Shown: positions 24,800 through 32,883 of the stretch, one piece after another
How the letters are laid out: each line of letters begins with the position of its first letter
How positions within the stretch are numbered: position 1 is the stretch's first letter
Assembly (NCBI RefSeq): GCF_001536285.1
Contig: NZ_FAOZ01000016.1
Location: 1-64,000, forward strand
Source: Parafrankia irregularis
GTDB taxonomy: Bacteria; Actinomycetota; Actinomycetes; Frankiales; Frankiaceae
Direction of reading: 5' to 3'
Length of the DNA stretch: 64,000 nt
Program-made: the position numbers and the translations under genes
Notes under the pieces: generated by a model
What the model saw: only the letters and a program-made list of their open reading frames with translations
What the model was told of the DNA's origin: nothing
Database searches by the model: none

Positions 24800-26443
24800 A
24801 TGGCAGCGCAGGCAGCGGAAGCGAAGTTCGAGTCACGTAACCCGGCGACCGACGAGGTCGTCGGAACCTTCGCGGTGATGTCCGCCGACGAGGTGGCCGC
24901 CGCCGTGCGGTCGGCGCGGTCCGCGCGGTCCGCGTGGCAGGCGGCCGGCTTCGCCGGCCGGCGGGCCGCCCTGCTGCGCTGGGCGGCCTGGCTGGCCGCC
25001 CATGAGCATGAGATCGTCGACCTCGTCCACGCCGAGAACGGCAAGCCGGCGATCGCCGCCCGCCTCGAGCTCCTGCTGACCTGCGAACACATCCGCTGGG
25101 CGGCGCGCAACGCCCGCCCGGTGCTGCGCGAGCGCCGGGTCCGCACCACCGCGTTGATGATCGACTACGCCGCGCGGGTCGGCTACCTGCCCTACGGCGT
25201 GGTCGGGGTGATCGGGCCGTGGAACTACCCGCTGCTGACCCCGACCGGTTCCCTCGCCTACGCGCTCGCCGCGGGCAACACGGTCGTGTTCAAGCCCAGT
25301 GAGCTGACCTCCGCGCTTGGCCTGCTCCTCGTCGAGGGCTTCACCGCGGCGAACCCGGAGCTGCCCGACGGCGTCCTCGTCGGGGTGACCGGTGGTGGCG
25401 AGACCGGGACGGCCCTGTGCCGGGCGGGTGTTGACAAGATCGCCTTCACCGGGTCGGGCGCGACAGCCAGGAAGGTGCTCGCGACCTGCGCTGCCACGCT
25501 CACCCCGGTGGTCGCCGAGTGCGGAGGCAAGGACGCGGCGATCGTCGCCGAGGACGCCGACATCGCCGCCGCGGCGAGGATGGTGGCCTGGGGTGCGGCC
25601 TCGAACGCCGGTCAGACCTGCGCCGGGGTCGAACGCGTCTACGTCGTGGCCGGTGTGCGCGACGCCTTCCTCACCGAGCTGGGCCGCCAGCTCGCCGACG
25701 TCCGGCCCGGGTCTGATCCGCAGGCCGCCTACGGCCCGATGACGATGCCGGGCCAGGCCGACGTCGTCCGCCGCCATGTCGCGGATGCGCTCGCCCGCGG
25801 CGGGTCGGCCCTGCTCGGCGGGCCGCAGGCGGTGCGCGGCCGGTTCGTCGATCCGATCGTGCTGGTCGACGTGCCAGAGGACAGCGCGGCGGTCCAGGAG
25901 GAGACGTTCGGCCCGACCATGACCGTGCGGACCGTCGCCGACGTCGACGAGGCGGTTGCCCTGGCCAACGACAGCCGCTACGGACTGGGCGCGGCCGTCT
26001 TCTCCCGGGCCCGGGGCGGGGAGATCGCCGGGCGCCTCGATGCGGGCATGGTGTCGGTGAACTCGGTGTTGTCCTTCGCCGCGATCCCCGCCCTCCCGTT
26101 CGGCGGGCGCGGGGAGAGCGGGTTCGGGCGGATCCACGGGGCTGACGGCCTGCGCGAGTTCGCCCGGCCCCGATCGGTCGCCGCCCGACGCCCGGGCGTC
26201 CGGGGCCTCGACGTCACCCGGTTCGACCCGTATCCGGGGACGTCCGCCGTGCTGAGGGCGGCATTGCGGGTGCGTCACCGCGGCGCGCCCACGACCGGCA
26301 GCACTACAGGGACGACGATGGACGGTGCGACCGGGACCACGGCCGGAAGCGTGACCGGGACTACGGCCGGAAGCCCGGCTGGGACGATGGCCGGCGGTGC
26401 GGCGGGCCGGCTGCTCAGGCGGGTGCGAGCAGCCAGGCGATGA
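24800..26443 (+). CDS. aldehyde dehydrogenase family protein
   Basis: 547 residues. NAD(P)-dependent oxidation of an aldehyde to the acid. Motifs: PWNYPLLTPTGSLAYALAAGNTVVFKPSE, FTGSGATARKVL, catalytic Glu in VVAECGGKDAAIV, catalytic Cys in SNAGQTCAGVERVYV, and EETFGPTMTV. The catalytic domain ends near residue 480. A Thr/Gly-rich low-complexity tail follows, from about three 24-bp tandem copies at 26325-26396, and ends in a basic helix. The last 29 bp overlap the convergent response-regulator gene. Located with E1 alpha and enoyl-CoA hydratase, so a catabolic operon is likely. Confidence 0.92.
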   Translation: MAAQAAEAKFESRNPATDEVVGTFAVMSADEVAAAVRSARSARSAWQAAGFAGRRAALLRWAAWLAAHEHEIVDLVHAENGKPAIAARLELLLTCEHIRWAARNARPVLRERRVRTTALMIDYAARVGYLPYGVVGVIGPWNYPLLTPTGSLAYALAAGNTVVFKPSELTSALGLLLVEGFTAANPELPDGVLVGVTGGGETGTALCRAGVDKIAFTGSGATARKVLATCAATLTPVVAECGGKDAAIVAEDADIAAAARMVAWGAASNAGQTCAGVERVYVVAGVRDAFLTELGRQLADVRPGSDPQAAYGPMTMPGQADVVRRHVADALARGGSALLGGPQAVRGRFVDPIVLVDVPEDSAAVQEETFGPTMTVRTVADVDEAVALANDSRYGLGAAVFSRARGGEIAGRLDAGMVSVNSVLSFAAIPALPFGGRGESGFGRIHGADGLREFARPRSVAARRPGVRGLDVTRFDPYPGTSAVLRAALRVRHRGAPTTGSTTGTTMDGATGTTAGSVTGTTAGSPAGTMAGGAAGRLLRRVRAARR

Positions 26444-27044
26444 GCTCGGCGGCGACCGGGCCCGCGGTGCCGCCGAGGGCGGGCGGGAACCCGAGCGTGC
26501 CGCGCAGCCCCGCCAGGATCGGCTCGCTGACCGCCTTCCCCTGCACCGCGAGCACCAGCGCGGCGCGCTGACGGTCATCCAGCACGGCGAGCGCCGGTGC
26601 GACACCGGGCCGGCTCAGCAGTTGGCGGGCCACGTCGTTGTCGACGACCACCTCGCCTGCCGACAGCCGCGTCAGCACCGACCGCAGCTGGTCGCGGTCC
26701 GTGATCGTCGACTTCAGGACGTAGCCGACGCCGCCTGGTGAGTCGCGCAGCAGGTCTGCCGCGTACGGCGCCTCGTCGTCGGCGGAGAAGACCAGGACCG
26801 CCGTGGCCGGGCGCAGCGCCTTGATCTGCCGCGCGGCACGCAGGCCCTCGTCGGTGAGGGTCGGCGGCATCCGCATGTCGACCAGGGCGACATCCACCGG
26901 CTCGGTGACGGGGGCGTCCGTGACGACGTCGACGAGGTCGTGACCGCGGCCGACGACCGCGACGACCTGCGCGCCGACACTGGCCACGAGCGCACGCAGC
27001 CCCGCGCGCAGATGTGGGCTGTCATCCGCGATCGCTACCCGCAT
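26415..27044 (-). CDS. orphan response regulator with a degenerate output domain
   Basis: 209 residues. Receiver domain (1-120) has ADD, phospho-acceptor Asp in VDVALVDMRMPPTLTDEG and LKSTITDR with the Lys. The C-terminal part aligns with a LuxR helix-turn-helix only at its start (LDDRQRAALVLAVQG); the recognition helix region reads KAVSEPILAGLRGTLGFPP and has lost the DNA-binding consensus. It is a close relative of the divergent neighbour at 27199-27882, which has an intact DNA-binding domain. No kinase gene is adjacent. It may act through protein contacts or be decaying. Confidence 0.85.
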   Translation of the reverse strand: MRVAIADDSPHLRAGLRALVASVGAQVVAVVGRGHDLVDVVTDAPVTEPVDVALVDMRMPPTLTDEGLRAARQIKALRPATAVLVFSADDEAPYAADLLRDSPGGVGYVLKSTITDRDQLRSVLTRLSAGEVVVDNDVARQLLSRPGVAPALAVLDDRQRAALVLAVQGKAVSEPILAGLRGTLGFPPALGGTAGPVAAELIAWLLAPA

Positions 27045-27198
27045 CGGTCAGGTGTACCGGACTCGTCCCGGTGCGGCTACCGGCCCTACCCGGGAACGTC
27101 CGGGGGTTATCCCGGTGTGATCGGGACAGTGAGCCTCTTCCATCTCACGGTGCACCGTCGGGGTGCCGCAGGTCGGAGTCGACGATGGAAAAGGCTCA

Positions 27199-27882
27199 GT
27201 GAGCACCGGCGTGAGAAGATCCGGTGTGCGTGTTGCGATCGCGGAGGACAGTGGGCTCATCAGAGAGGCACTCGGTGTTCTGCTCACGACGATCGGCGTC
27301 CAGGTCACGGCGTCGGTGCCGACCGGCACCGAACTGCTCGCGGCCGTGCGCGAGGCTCCTCCCGACGTCGCGATCGTGGACATGCGGATGCCGCCCACCC
27401 GGACCAACGAGGGGCTGCTGACCGCCCGCGCGTTGCGCGACGCGCACCCGTCGATGGGCATTCTCGTCGTCACCGCCCACGACGACGACCCGTTCGCGGC
27501 CGACCTTTTCGCCGGCGGTGCCGACGGGATCGGCTACATGCGCAAGGACAACATCACCAACCGGCAGGCGCTGCGGGACGCGCTTGAGCGACTGCGGGAC
27601 GGGCAGCCCGTCATCGACTCGCACATCGCCGCGCGCCTGCTCGCCGGCTACCCGCAGTCGCACCGCCTGCTCGGGCTGTCCGACCGCGAACGGCGAATCC
27701 TCGAACTGATGGCGCAGGGGCTGTCGAACAGCGGGATCTCCCAACAGGTGCACCTGAGCCCGAAGACGGTCGAGTCCCACATCGCCAGCATCTTCGCCAA
27801 GCTCGGCCTGCGGATGGAGCCCACCGAGAACAGGCGCGTGCTCGCGGTGCTCGCCTGGCTGGAGGCCGCACGGCACAGCTGA
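27199..27882 (+). CDS. NarL/FixJ-family response regulator (orphan)
   Basis: 227 residues from GTG 27199. GTG 27226, giving MRVAIAED, is equally possible. Receiver domain with VAIVDMRMPPTRTNEG and MRKDNITNRQ; LuxR helix-turn-helix LSDRERRILELMAQGLSNSGISQQVHLSPKTVESH. It is divergent from its degenerate paralogue across about 150 bp. Neither has an adjacent kinase. A strong hairpin follows the stop. Confidence 0.9.
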   Translation: MSTGVRRSGVRVAIAEDSGLIREALGVLLTTIGVQVTASVPTGTELLAAVREAPPDVAIVDMRMPPTRTNEGLLTARALRDAHPSMGILVVTAHDDDPFAADLFAGGADGIGYMRKDNITNRQALRDALERLRDGQPVIDSHIAARLLAGYPQSHRLLGLSDRERRILELMAQGLSNSGISQQVHLSPKTVESHIASIFAKLGLRMEPTENRRVLAVLAWLEAARHS

Positions 27883-27894
27883 GCGGCACAGCTG

Positions 27895-27926
27895 GGTGCG
27901 GCACCCGGCCGGGTGCCGGCCGCACC
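27895..27926 (+). terminator. GC-rich hairpin after the response regulator gene
   Basis: Arms pair around CCCGGCCGGG with outer GGTGCGG/CCGCACC. It starts 13 bases after the stop at 27882. No T-run, as is usual in actinobacteria. Confidence 0.6.
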
Positions 27927-28144
27927 CGGCTGTGGTTGCCTGGGGTCAAGTAGCGTCTGTCTGGCGCCGGATGGCGTCCGGGTGGTGGCGAGCAGCGCCC
28001 GGGCGGCGTCTGGCCTGCGCCGGGGAGCGCCTGCCGGGCACCTTGTCACGACAATGTGATGGTGTTCGGAACGCCCCGGCTCGACGGGCCCGACGGCTTA
28101 CACTTCAGATGATCTTCTGTTTGCCGTGTCAGCGGGGAGGTGCT

Positions 28145-28378
28145 GTGAGCGGTTCGGAAGCCTTGAGTCGCGTCATCACGTTCTGTGGCAAGTGCAGCTG
28201 TGGCTGCCCGGAGCTCTACATCGATCATGAGGCTGAGGCCACCCGGCGGGTTGTGCTCACGGACGACTTCGGCCAGCGGATCCAGATGAGCATCGAGCAG
28301 CTCGAAGTCATCGTCGACGAGGCCCGCGCGGGCCGGATCACCTCCCTGGTGGCGGCCGAAATCGCCGCTGGAGGGTGA
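28145..28378 (+). CDS. small conserved protein with a CxxCxCxxP metal-site motif
   Basis: 77 residues. FCGKCSCGCPELYIDHEA near residue 15 has four closely spaced cysteines, followed by ATRRVVLTDDFGQRIQMS and a C-terminal helix. I recognise no named family. GTG 28145 has GGGGAGG 5 bases upstream. The stop overlaps the start of the next gene (GTGA), so it is translationally coupled to a DUF5134-like membrane protein. A small iron-sulfur or zinc protein serving that membrane protein is plausible. Confidence 0.72.
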   Translation: MSGSEALSRVITFCGKCSCGCPELYIDHEAEATRRVVLTDDFGQRIQMSIEQLEVIVDEARAGRITSLVAAEIAAGG

Positions 28379-29061
28379 CCGGTCATCCTCATTCCGTAGC
28401 GGCCGAGCTCGGTCCGCTACCGGGGCCGGTCACCGCCGTGGCTGCCGCGGCGGCCGCGGTGGTGGCGGCGGTTCACCTCGTGCGGCTGTACGGGCTGCTT
28501 CGCTCCACCCCGGCCGGGCGCCTGACGCTCGGTCATCCGGTGGCCGGTCATCCGGCGGAGGGCCATCCGGTGGCCGGTCATACGGTCGCCGATGGCTGGA
28601 TCGAGGTCGCCCACGTGCTGGTCGCGGCGGGGATGGCGGTGATGTTCGTCGGCCCGCCGCGGCTCATCGGAGCGTGGCCGTTCTTCGCCGTGTACCTGGC
28701 ACTCGCGCTCGTCATGCTGGCGATGGTGGTGCTGCATCCACACTGTGGGACGCCCGGAGTCTGGTCATGCTGCGCCATGGTCGTCGTCGAGTCGGCGGCG
28801 ATGGCGTGCATGTCGGGCGCGGTCGGTTTCGCGGGCTGGCCGCTGCGCACCGACGGCGCCCTCGGCGCCTGGTGCGTCGCCGTCTTCGCCGGAGCCTGCC
28901 TGGTGGCCCTGGTGGGCCTGCCCGCCCGCTGGGCGGCGCGGACATCCGCCCGCAGGATCACCGCCTGGCTGGTCAGGGCGTTTCCGGATCCGGTCGTTCC
29001 GCGGGGCACCAGGCTGGTCATGTCGGGCGGGATGGTGCTGATGTTTCTCGGGCACGTCTGA
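28375..29061 (+). CDS. DUF5134-like multi-spanning membrane protein
   Basis: 228 residues, about six helices. VAHVLVAAGMAVMFVG matches the DUF5134 signature, in which a His on a helix is followed by Met/Phe. Several His and Cys are in membrane segments (VVLHPHCG, WSCCAMVV), suggesting metal or heme binding. The loop after helix 1 is a His-rich repeat (GHPVAGHPAEGHPVAGH) made by four 15-bp tandem copies. GTG start overlaps the previous stop. Confidence 0.78.
   Translation: MTGHPHSVAAELGPLPGPVTAVAAAAAAVVAAVHLVRLYGLLRSTPAGRLTLGHPVAGHPAEGHPVAGHTVADGWIEVAHVLVAAGMAVMFVGPPRLIGAWPFFAVYLALALVMLAMVVLHPHCGTPGVWSCCAMVVVESAAMACMSGAVGFAGWPLRTDGALGAWCVAVFAGACLVALVGLPARWAARTSARRITAWLVRAFPDPVVPRGTRLVMSGGMVLMFLGHV
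28531..28590. repeat. four 15-bp tandem repeats encoding a His-rich loop
   Basis: Unit GGTCATCCGGTGGCC with three diverged copies, all in frame, placing a His every five residues. Confidence 0.92.
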
Positions 29062-29180
29062 CCGCGATGTTCTGATCCGCGCTGTTCCGATAGCGCGCGA
29101 ATCGCCTTCCTGGCGGGCGGAGCGCGCCACGGGCGCCTATGGTCACCCGGTTGGCGGAAACGAGGCCAAGGGGGCGACCC

Positions 29181-29699
29181 ATGCGGCGCATCGTGCTCAT
29201 CTTCGTGCTGACCTTCACCGCAGTGCTGACCGTGACGGCTTCGGCGAGTTTCGCCGCACCGGCGAGCACACCGGCTGTCACACCAGGCACCGCGACACCT
29301 GCGGCCCCGGCCGGTGCGTTGACACCCGCGCAGGCGGTGCAACTGGTGCGGGAACGCGGCTACACGCCGATGGGGAGCAGCAGCTACGAACCCGCCTGGG
29401 CGCTGAGCGCGATCGTGGGGCGGTTGACGTCATCCGTGGACGGACATCCGCAGCAGGCGTTCTTCTTCAACCACGGCCGGTTCGTCGGAACCGACAGCGT
29501 CGCGAGTGCGAACGTGCGGTGGGTGTGGTCCACGAGTGACACCGTGGCGCTTCAGTACGACCTGTACCGCCCTGATGATCCGATGTGCTGCCCGTCGGCG
29601 GGGGCGGCCACGGTGCGCTTCCGGTGGAACGGCACCGCGGTGCAGGCGCTCGACCCGATCCCGACCAACGACTGGTCGGCTCCGACGAGCCGCCGCTGA
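29181..29699 (+). CDS. LppP/LprE-family secreted protein
   Basis: 172 residues. The signal peptide MRRIVLIFVLTFTAVLTVTA ends at a typical Ala-x-Ala site and has no lipobox Cys. The mature part carries the LppP/LprE pattern: RERGYTP, LSAIVGRL, FFFNHGRFVGTD, YDLYRPDDPMCCPSAG and RFRWNG. Mycobacterial relatives are lipoproteins of unknown role. ATG 29181 has AAGGGGG upstream. Confidence 0.85.
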   Translation: MRRIVLIFVLTFTAVLTVTASASFAAPASTPAVTPGTATPAAPAGALTPAQAVQLVRERGYTPMGSSSYEPAWALSAIVGRLTSSVDGHPQQAFFFNHGRFVGTDSVASANVRWVWSTSDTVALQYDLYRPDDPMCCPSAGAATVRFRWNGTAVQALDPIPTNDWSAPTSRR

Positions 29700-29734
29700 A
29701 CCGGCCATGTTCTACGTCCTGTAGAAAAGACGTC

Positions 29735-30085
29735 ATGGGCGTGGTCTACAACATCGTTGTTGTGTTTCACCTGGTCGGGATGGCCATGATTGTCGGAGGG
29801 TGGCTCGCGCAGATCCGCTCGCCGCATCCGGTCATCACGCCCGGCATCCTGCACGGCGCCCTCGTCCAGATCGTCACGGGCATGATCCTGGTGGGGCTTG
29901 CGTCCAGCGGGGCCGTGGACCGGGACGTGGACAACGCCAAGATCGCGGTCAAGCTCGTCGTCGCGGCGGCAGTCGCCGGCGTCGCCGTCGTGGGCAACGC
30001 CCGCGGCCGCGAGGCGCCGGCGGCCCTGGCTCACGCCGCAGGTGGGCTCGGGGTGGCCAACGTGGCGATCGCGGTGCTGTGGTGA
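29735..30085 (+). CDS. small four-helix membrane protein
   Basis: 116 residues with helices at about 3-25, 42-60, 70-88 and 98-115. The first has HLVGMAMIVGGWL and the loop RSPHPVITPGILHGALVQIVTG. The pattern (His in helix 1, His before helix 2) resembles small putative heme-binding or DUF2269-like membrane proteins, but I cannot name a family. ATG 29735 has only a weak AGAAAAG upstream. Confidence 0.75.
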   Translation: MGVVYNIVVVFHLVGMAMIVGGWLAQIRSPHPVITPGILHGALVQIVTGMILVGLASSGAVDRDVDNAKIAVKLVVAAAVAGVAVVGNARGREAPAALAHAAGGLGVANVAIAVLW

Positions 30086-30232
30086 CGATGGCAGCCGGGT
30101 GGGCCTTCACGGCCCACGGGTGATCGCGGGCTGCGGGCTGCGGGCTGGGGACTGCGGGCTGTGGGGCACCGGGCGTCGGCGGGATGGCCGACGCCCGGTG
30201 CCTTGTGTGGGAGCCGGTGCGGGGGCGCCGAG

Positions 30233-30658
30233 TCAGTGCCCTTCCGGTGCCTCGACCAGCTCGGTGAGCACACCGCCGACACCCTTCGGGTGCATGAAGG
30301 CGATGCGGCTGCCGGCCGTGCCATGCACGGGCGTCTTGTTGACCAGGTCGAAGCCGGCGACGGTGAGCGCGGCCAGCGCGGAGTCGATGTCACCCACGCC
30401 GTAGGCGATGTGGTGGATGCCCGGCCCCTTCTTGGCCAGGAACTTGCCGACCGGGGTGTCCTCGCGGATCGGCTCCAGCAGCTGGACGTAGGAACCGCCG
30501 GTGTCGCCCTTGTGGACCAGCAGCATGGCCTCGCGCACGCCCTGCGCCTCGTTGGTCTCCTGATGCGCGACCGTCAGGCCGAATGCGGCCTCGTAGCGAG
30601 GAATGGCCTCCTCCAGCGAGGCCACGGCGATCCCGACATGGTCGATCCTGGTCAGCAC
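30233..30658 (-). CDS. mce: methylmalonyl-CoA epimerase
   Basis: 141 residues, VOC superfamily. It interconverts (S)- and (R)-methylmalonyl-CoA in propionyl-CoA metabolism. Metal ligands are His in RIDHVGIAV, Glu in SYVQLLEPI, His in GIHHIAYGV and Glu in LTELVEAP. GTG 30658 has AGGAG 8 bases upstream; the frame to 30751 adds only low-complexity sequence. No other propionate gene is adjacent. Confidence 0.92.
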   Translation of the reverse strand: MLTRIDHVGIAVASLEEAIPRYEAAFGLTVAHQETNEAQGVREAMLLVHKGDTGGSYVQLLEPIREDTPVGKFLAKKGPGIHHIAYGVGDIDSALAALTVAGFDLVNKTPVHGTAGSRIAFMHPKGVGGVLTELVEAPEGH

Positions 30659-31008
30659 AACATCGCTCCTGGTCGTAGGACGGTCGGCCCGTGGCGGCGT
30701 CCGGCCCGGGCCCAGCCTCCGAGAGTGCCCGGATACGGCGTTGCGGTCCACTGAATCCAGTACGCCGTGTCCCGGTCACCACCGACCTGTGGCGCGCGTC
30801 ACCCCGGGCTTCGTCGAAGTTTCATCACGAGTGGTGCGGGAAGGGTCCCAGTCACCGCAGTCGGTATGAAATCCCCGCTCGGATCCACAAGAAGATCCGC
30901 GTTGCCTGTAGTGATTAATGGAAGGCGTGTAACGGTGCCTGGAGCTCGGCTTGATCGCATTTCTGCCGAGTCTATGCCGGGGGTGCGGGTTATCACCGGA
31001 AAACGCGG

Positions 31009-31057
31009 CGTCCCCGCCGTGACGCCTCTGGATGTCCAGGGGCCCGCGGCGGGGACG
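31009..31057 (-). terminator. long inverted repeat, candidate terminator
   Basis: Arms CGTCCCCGCCG and CGGCGGGGACG are perfect, 11 bp each, around a loop that itself pairs (CCTCTGGA with TCCAGGGG). It lies about 90 bp beyond the hydrolase stop. Confidence 0.5.
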
Positions 31058-31082
31058 GTGCGTCGAGTCGATCGGTGATTCC

Positions 31083-31108
31083 GATCAGCTGACCAGGGTC
31101 AGCTGATC
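31083..31108 (-). terminator. hairpin terminator after the cell-wall hydrolase gene
   Basis: Perfect arms GATCAGCTGACC and GGTCAGCTGATC with a 2-base centre, 39 bases after the stop of 31147-31890. Confidence 0.6.
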
Positions 31109-31146
31109 GACCGGTCGCTCGCTCAGGTATTCGGTTGTGCGGCCGA

Positions 31147-31890
31147 TCAGCCGAACAGGGCCTTGTGGGTGAGCGGGCCGATGACGCCGTCGGGCACCAG
31201 GCCGTGCTTCTTCTGGAAGTCGATGACCATGTGGTTGGTCTGCGGTCCGAAGTAGCCGTCGACGACGATCGGGTAGCCGAGCTTACGCAGCTGGTCCTGC
31301 ACCAGGGAGACATCCCAGCGGGGGCCGGACACGCCCAGCCGCATGTAGCCCGAGTCGACGGCGCGGTTGGCGCTGGCGGACGGCGCGGTGGACACCGTGG
31401 TGCTCACCGAGTTGCCCACGGCCGCGGCTGCCGCGGCTCCACGAGCCAGGTACTTCGTGTGCATGCCGTTGGTGTAGGCGCTCCACGCGGTGATGCCCTG
31501 GCTCTGGCAGACCTGCCGTGCGGCCCAGGCGTTGACGTTCGGGTCGTAGAGGTCGCGGTTTCCGACCCAGCTGGCATGCGCGCGCATGTTGATCTGCCAC
31601 AGGCCGCGGGAGTCCTCACCGACGGTCGCGTGGGCGGTGGTGTTGCCGCCCGACTCGGCGAGCGCGACGGCGACCCAGGTGCTCAGCGGAATTCCGCGGC
31701 AGGAGTTCAGGCCGGCGTTCTTCGCCGCCTGCGCGATGCTGGTGTCCGAGATTACCGCCGCGCTGGCGGGGCTCGCGGTGAGGAACAGGCCGGCGGATGC
31801 CCCGATAACGCTTGCCGCGGCAACAGCAGCGGAGCGACCACGGCCTCGGCGGCGGACGCTGGGGGACTTGCGGTGCTTTCCGGTCGACAT
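31147..31890 (-). CDS. secreted lytic-transglycosylase-like protein with a peptidoglycan-binding domain
   Basis: 247 residues. A basic N-terminus and a hydrophobic segment end in ASPASAAVISD, a Sec signal peptide. The catalytic domain has WVAVALAESGGNTTAHATVGEDSRGLWQINM with the catalytic Glu, as in transglycosylase/SLT or Rpf-like lysozyme folds. The C-terminal about 70 residues are a PG_binding_1 module (VQDQLRKLGYPIVVDGYFGPQT and QKKHGLVPDGVIG). It remodels peptidoglycan outside the cell. ATG 31890 follows a roughly 480-base leader that contains a c-di-AMP riboswitch, the regulator used for cell-wall hydrolases in actinobacteria. TTG 31893 is an alternative start. Confidence 0.92.
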   Translation of the reverse strand: MSTGKHRKSPSVRRRGRGRSAAVAAASVIGASAGLFLTASPASAAVISDTSIAQAAKNAGLNSCRGIPLSTWVAVALAESGGNTTAHATVGEDSRGLWQINMRAHASWVGNRDLYDPNVNAWAARQVCQSQGITAWSAYTNGMHTKYLARGAAAAAAVGNSVSTTVSTAPSASANRAVDSGYMRLGVSGPRWDVSLVQDQLRKLGYPIVVDGYFGPQTNHMVIDFQKKHGLVPDGVIGPLTHKALFG

Positions 31891-32160
31891 CAAGATATCT
31901 CGTTTCTACGTTGAAGAGCAGGCGGGTAGGGCGTCTTCAGGCGCCAACGATCCGTACACGGATCAATGAGTCGCGACGAAATTGGGTCGCGAAAGGCGCG
32001 CGAATGGACGCGCGTTCTGCTATCGGCGTGAAATTTGTCCGGGCCCGAGCGGGCCCCAGATCTCCGGTGTCAACCCCGGGTTACGGGCGCGGCATTACCG
32101 CGGCGGCGTTCCGAGGGACGGATGCAGTCCCGGCTGCTATTCGAAGCATGCGTACACGCA

Positions 32161-32298
32161 GATCCTTCCCGTACGCCTGCGAGGTTAGCTGTCGGGTTCG
32201 GGCCGGGAAGCCCGGTCGGCGCGCGTTGCGCGGCGACTTCACCCCGAGGACGGCCGCCCTGGGTGCGGTGGCCATCCGGAGGAACCTGGTTCCCCCGC
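32161..32298 (-). promoter_or_regulatory. c-di-AMP riboswitch (ydaO-yuaA class)
   Basis: Read on the minus strand, the segment holds the class landmarks in order: GGGGGAACCAGGTTCC, then CGGGGTGAAGTCGCCGCG, then CGAACCCGACAGCTAACC, and finally GGGAAGGATC. The spacing and the invariant GACAGCTAACC match ydaO-type riboswitches that turn off cell-wall hydrolase genes when c-di-AMP is high. The gene downstream is such a hydrolase. Confidence 0.9.
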
Positions 32299-32382
32299 TT
32301 CTGCCCTGGTGGTCACTAGGAGGGGACGACGGGCCTAGGGCAGAACTCGGCGTACGACCCGTCGCTTGTTTGGTGCCAGCAC

Positions 32383-32412
32383 ACCGTAACGAACTACTAA
32401 GGGTAGTCGCAA
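32383..32412 (-). promoter_or_regulatory. candidate promoter for the riboswitch-controlled hydrolase
   Basis: On the minus strand, TTGCGA (32412-32407), an 18-base gap, then TACGGT (32388-32383). Transcription would start about 75 bases before the riboswitch core. Confidence 0.45.
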
Positions 32413-32746
32413 GTACTAGTTTTTGCCCTTTTGTGGCGCTACCTGGTCACGATGCGTACAACAGGTTGGTGTATGCGCACTGTACGCGACGAAGGGGGGA
32501 GAGGGTCCGCCGAGTACCGCCGGTGCCGCCGATGTGGTGTATGCGGCGTTCTGTCGGCTGCTTGAGCTGCGTGTGGTGACCGGGTCGTCCGGGAGAGTGG
32601 TGACCGATCCGCAGTGATCTCTGGCGGGCCTGTCGGCTCACGATCGCCGAGTCGGCTGTGATGTGCGTAGCATCTCCGGCGACAGTGGAATACCGGACCC
32701 CTGCCCCGTACCCGTGGGCCCTCGCCGACGTCCTACGGTGACTGGC

Positions 32747-32770
32747 GGGGCGGTTCCGCGGAACCGCCCC
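32747..32770. repeat. perfect 24-bp palindrome with GGTTCCGCGGAACC core
   Basis: Same core as in hypF and the ABC ATPase gene. Here it is intergenic, downstream of the glyA terminator, and could also terminate transcription. Confidence 0.85.
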
Positions 32771-32833
32771 ATACGTCGCGGGCAAGCTGGCGGTGTGGGC
32801 GCTCTCCCGTCGACCGCGCCGTCGTCAGGAACA

Positions 32834-32863
32834 GGCTCGCCCGGCCAGTGGACCGGGCGAGCC
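32834..32863 (-). terminator. glyA terminator hairpin
   Basis: Perfect 11-bp arms GGCTCGCCCGG and CCGGGCGAGCC with an 8-base loop, 21 bases beyond the glyA stop. Confidence 0.75.
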
Positions 32864-32883
32864 CGAGCGGATATGCGATGTGA

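Larger units (their letters stand above)
30659..31146. other. intergenic region between two minus-strand genes
   Basis: No convincing gene. It holds two inverted repeats near the end of the downstream cell-wall hydrolase gene (31009-31057 and 31083-31108) and, presumably, the promoter of the epimerase. The segment 30880-30990 is AT-richer than its surroundings. Confidence 0.7.
31891..32883. other. long non-coding region: 5' leader of the hydrolase gene and 3' region of glyA
   Basis: Contains, from left to right, the hydrolase leader with a GGGCCCG/CGGGCCC hairpin (32041-32056), the c-di-AMP riboswitch, a candidate promoter, a non-coding stretch of about 330 bp, a palindromic repeat, and the glyA terminator. 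Short frames here show no family features. Confidence 0.75.

Noticed and set aside
31083-31108. Phage attachment site
   Set aside because: The palindrome sits just after a gene stop on the right strand and fits a terminator. No integrase or tRNA gene is nearby.
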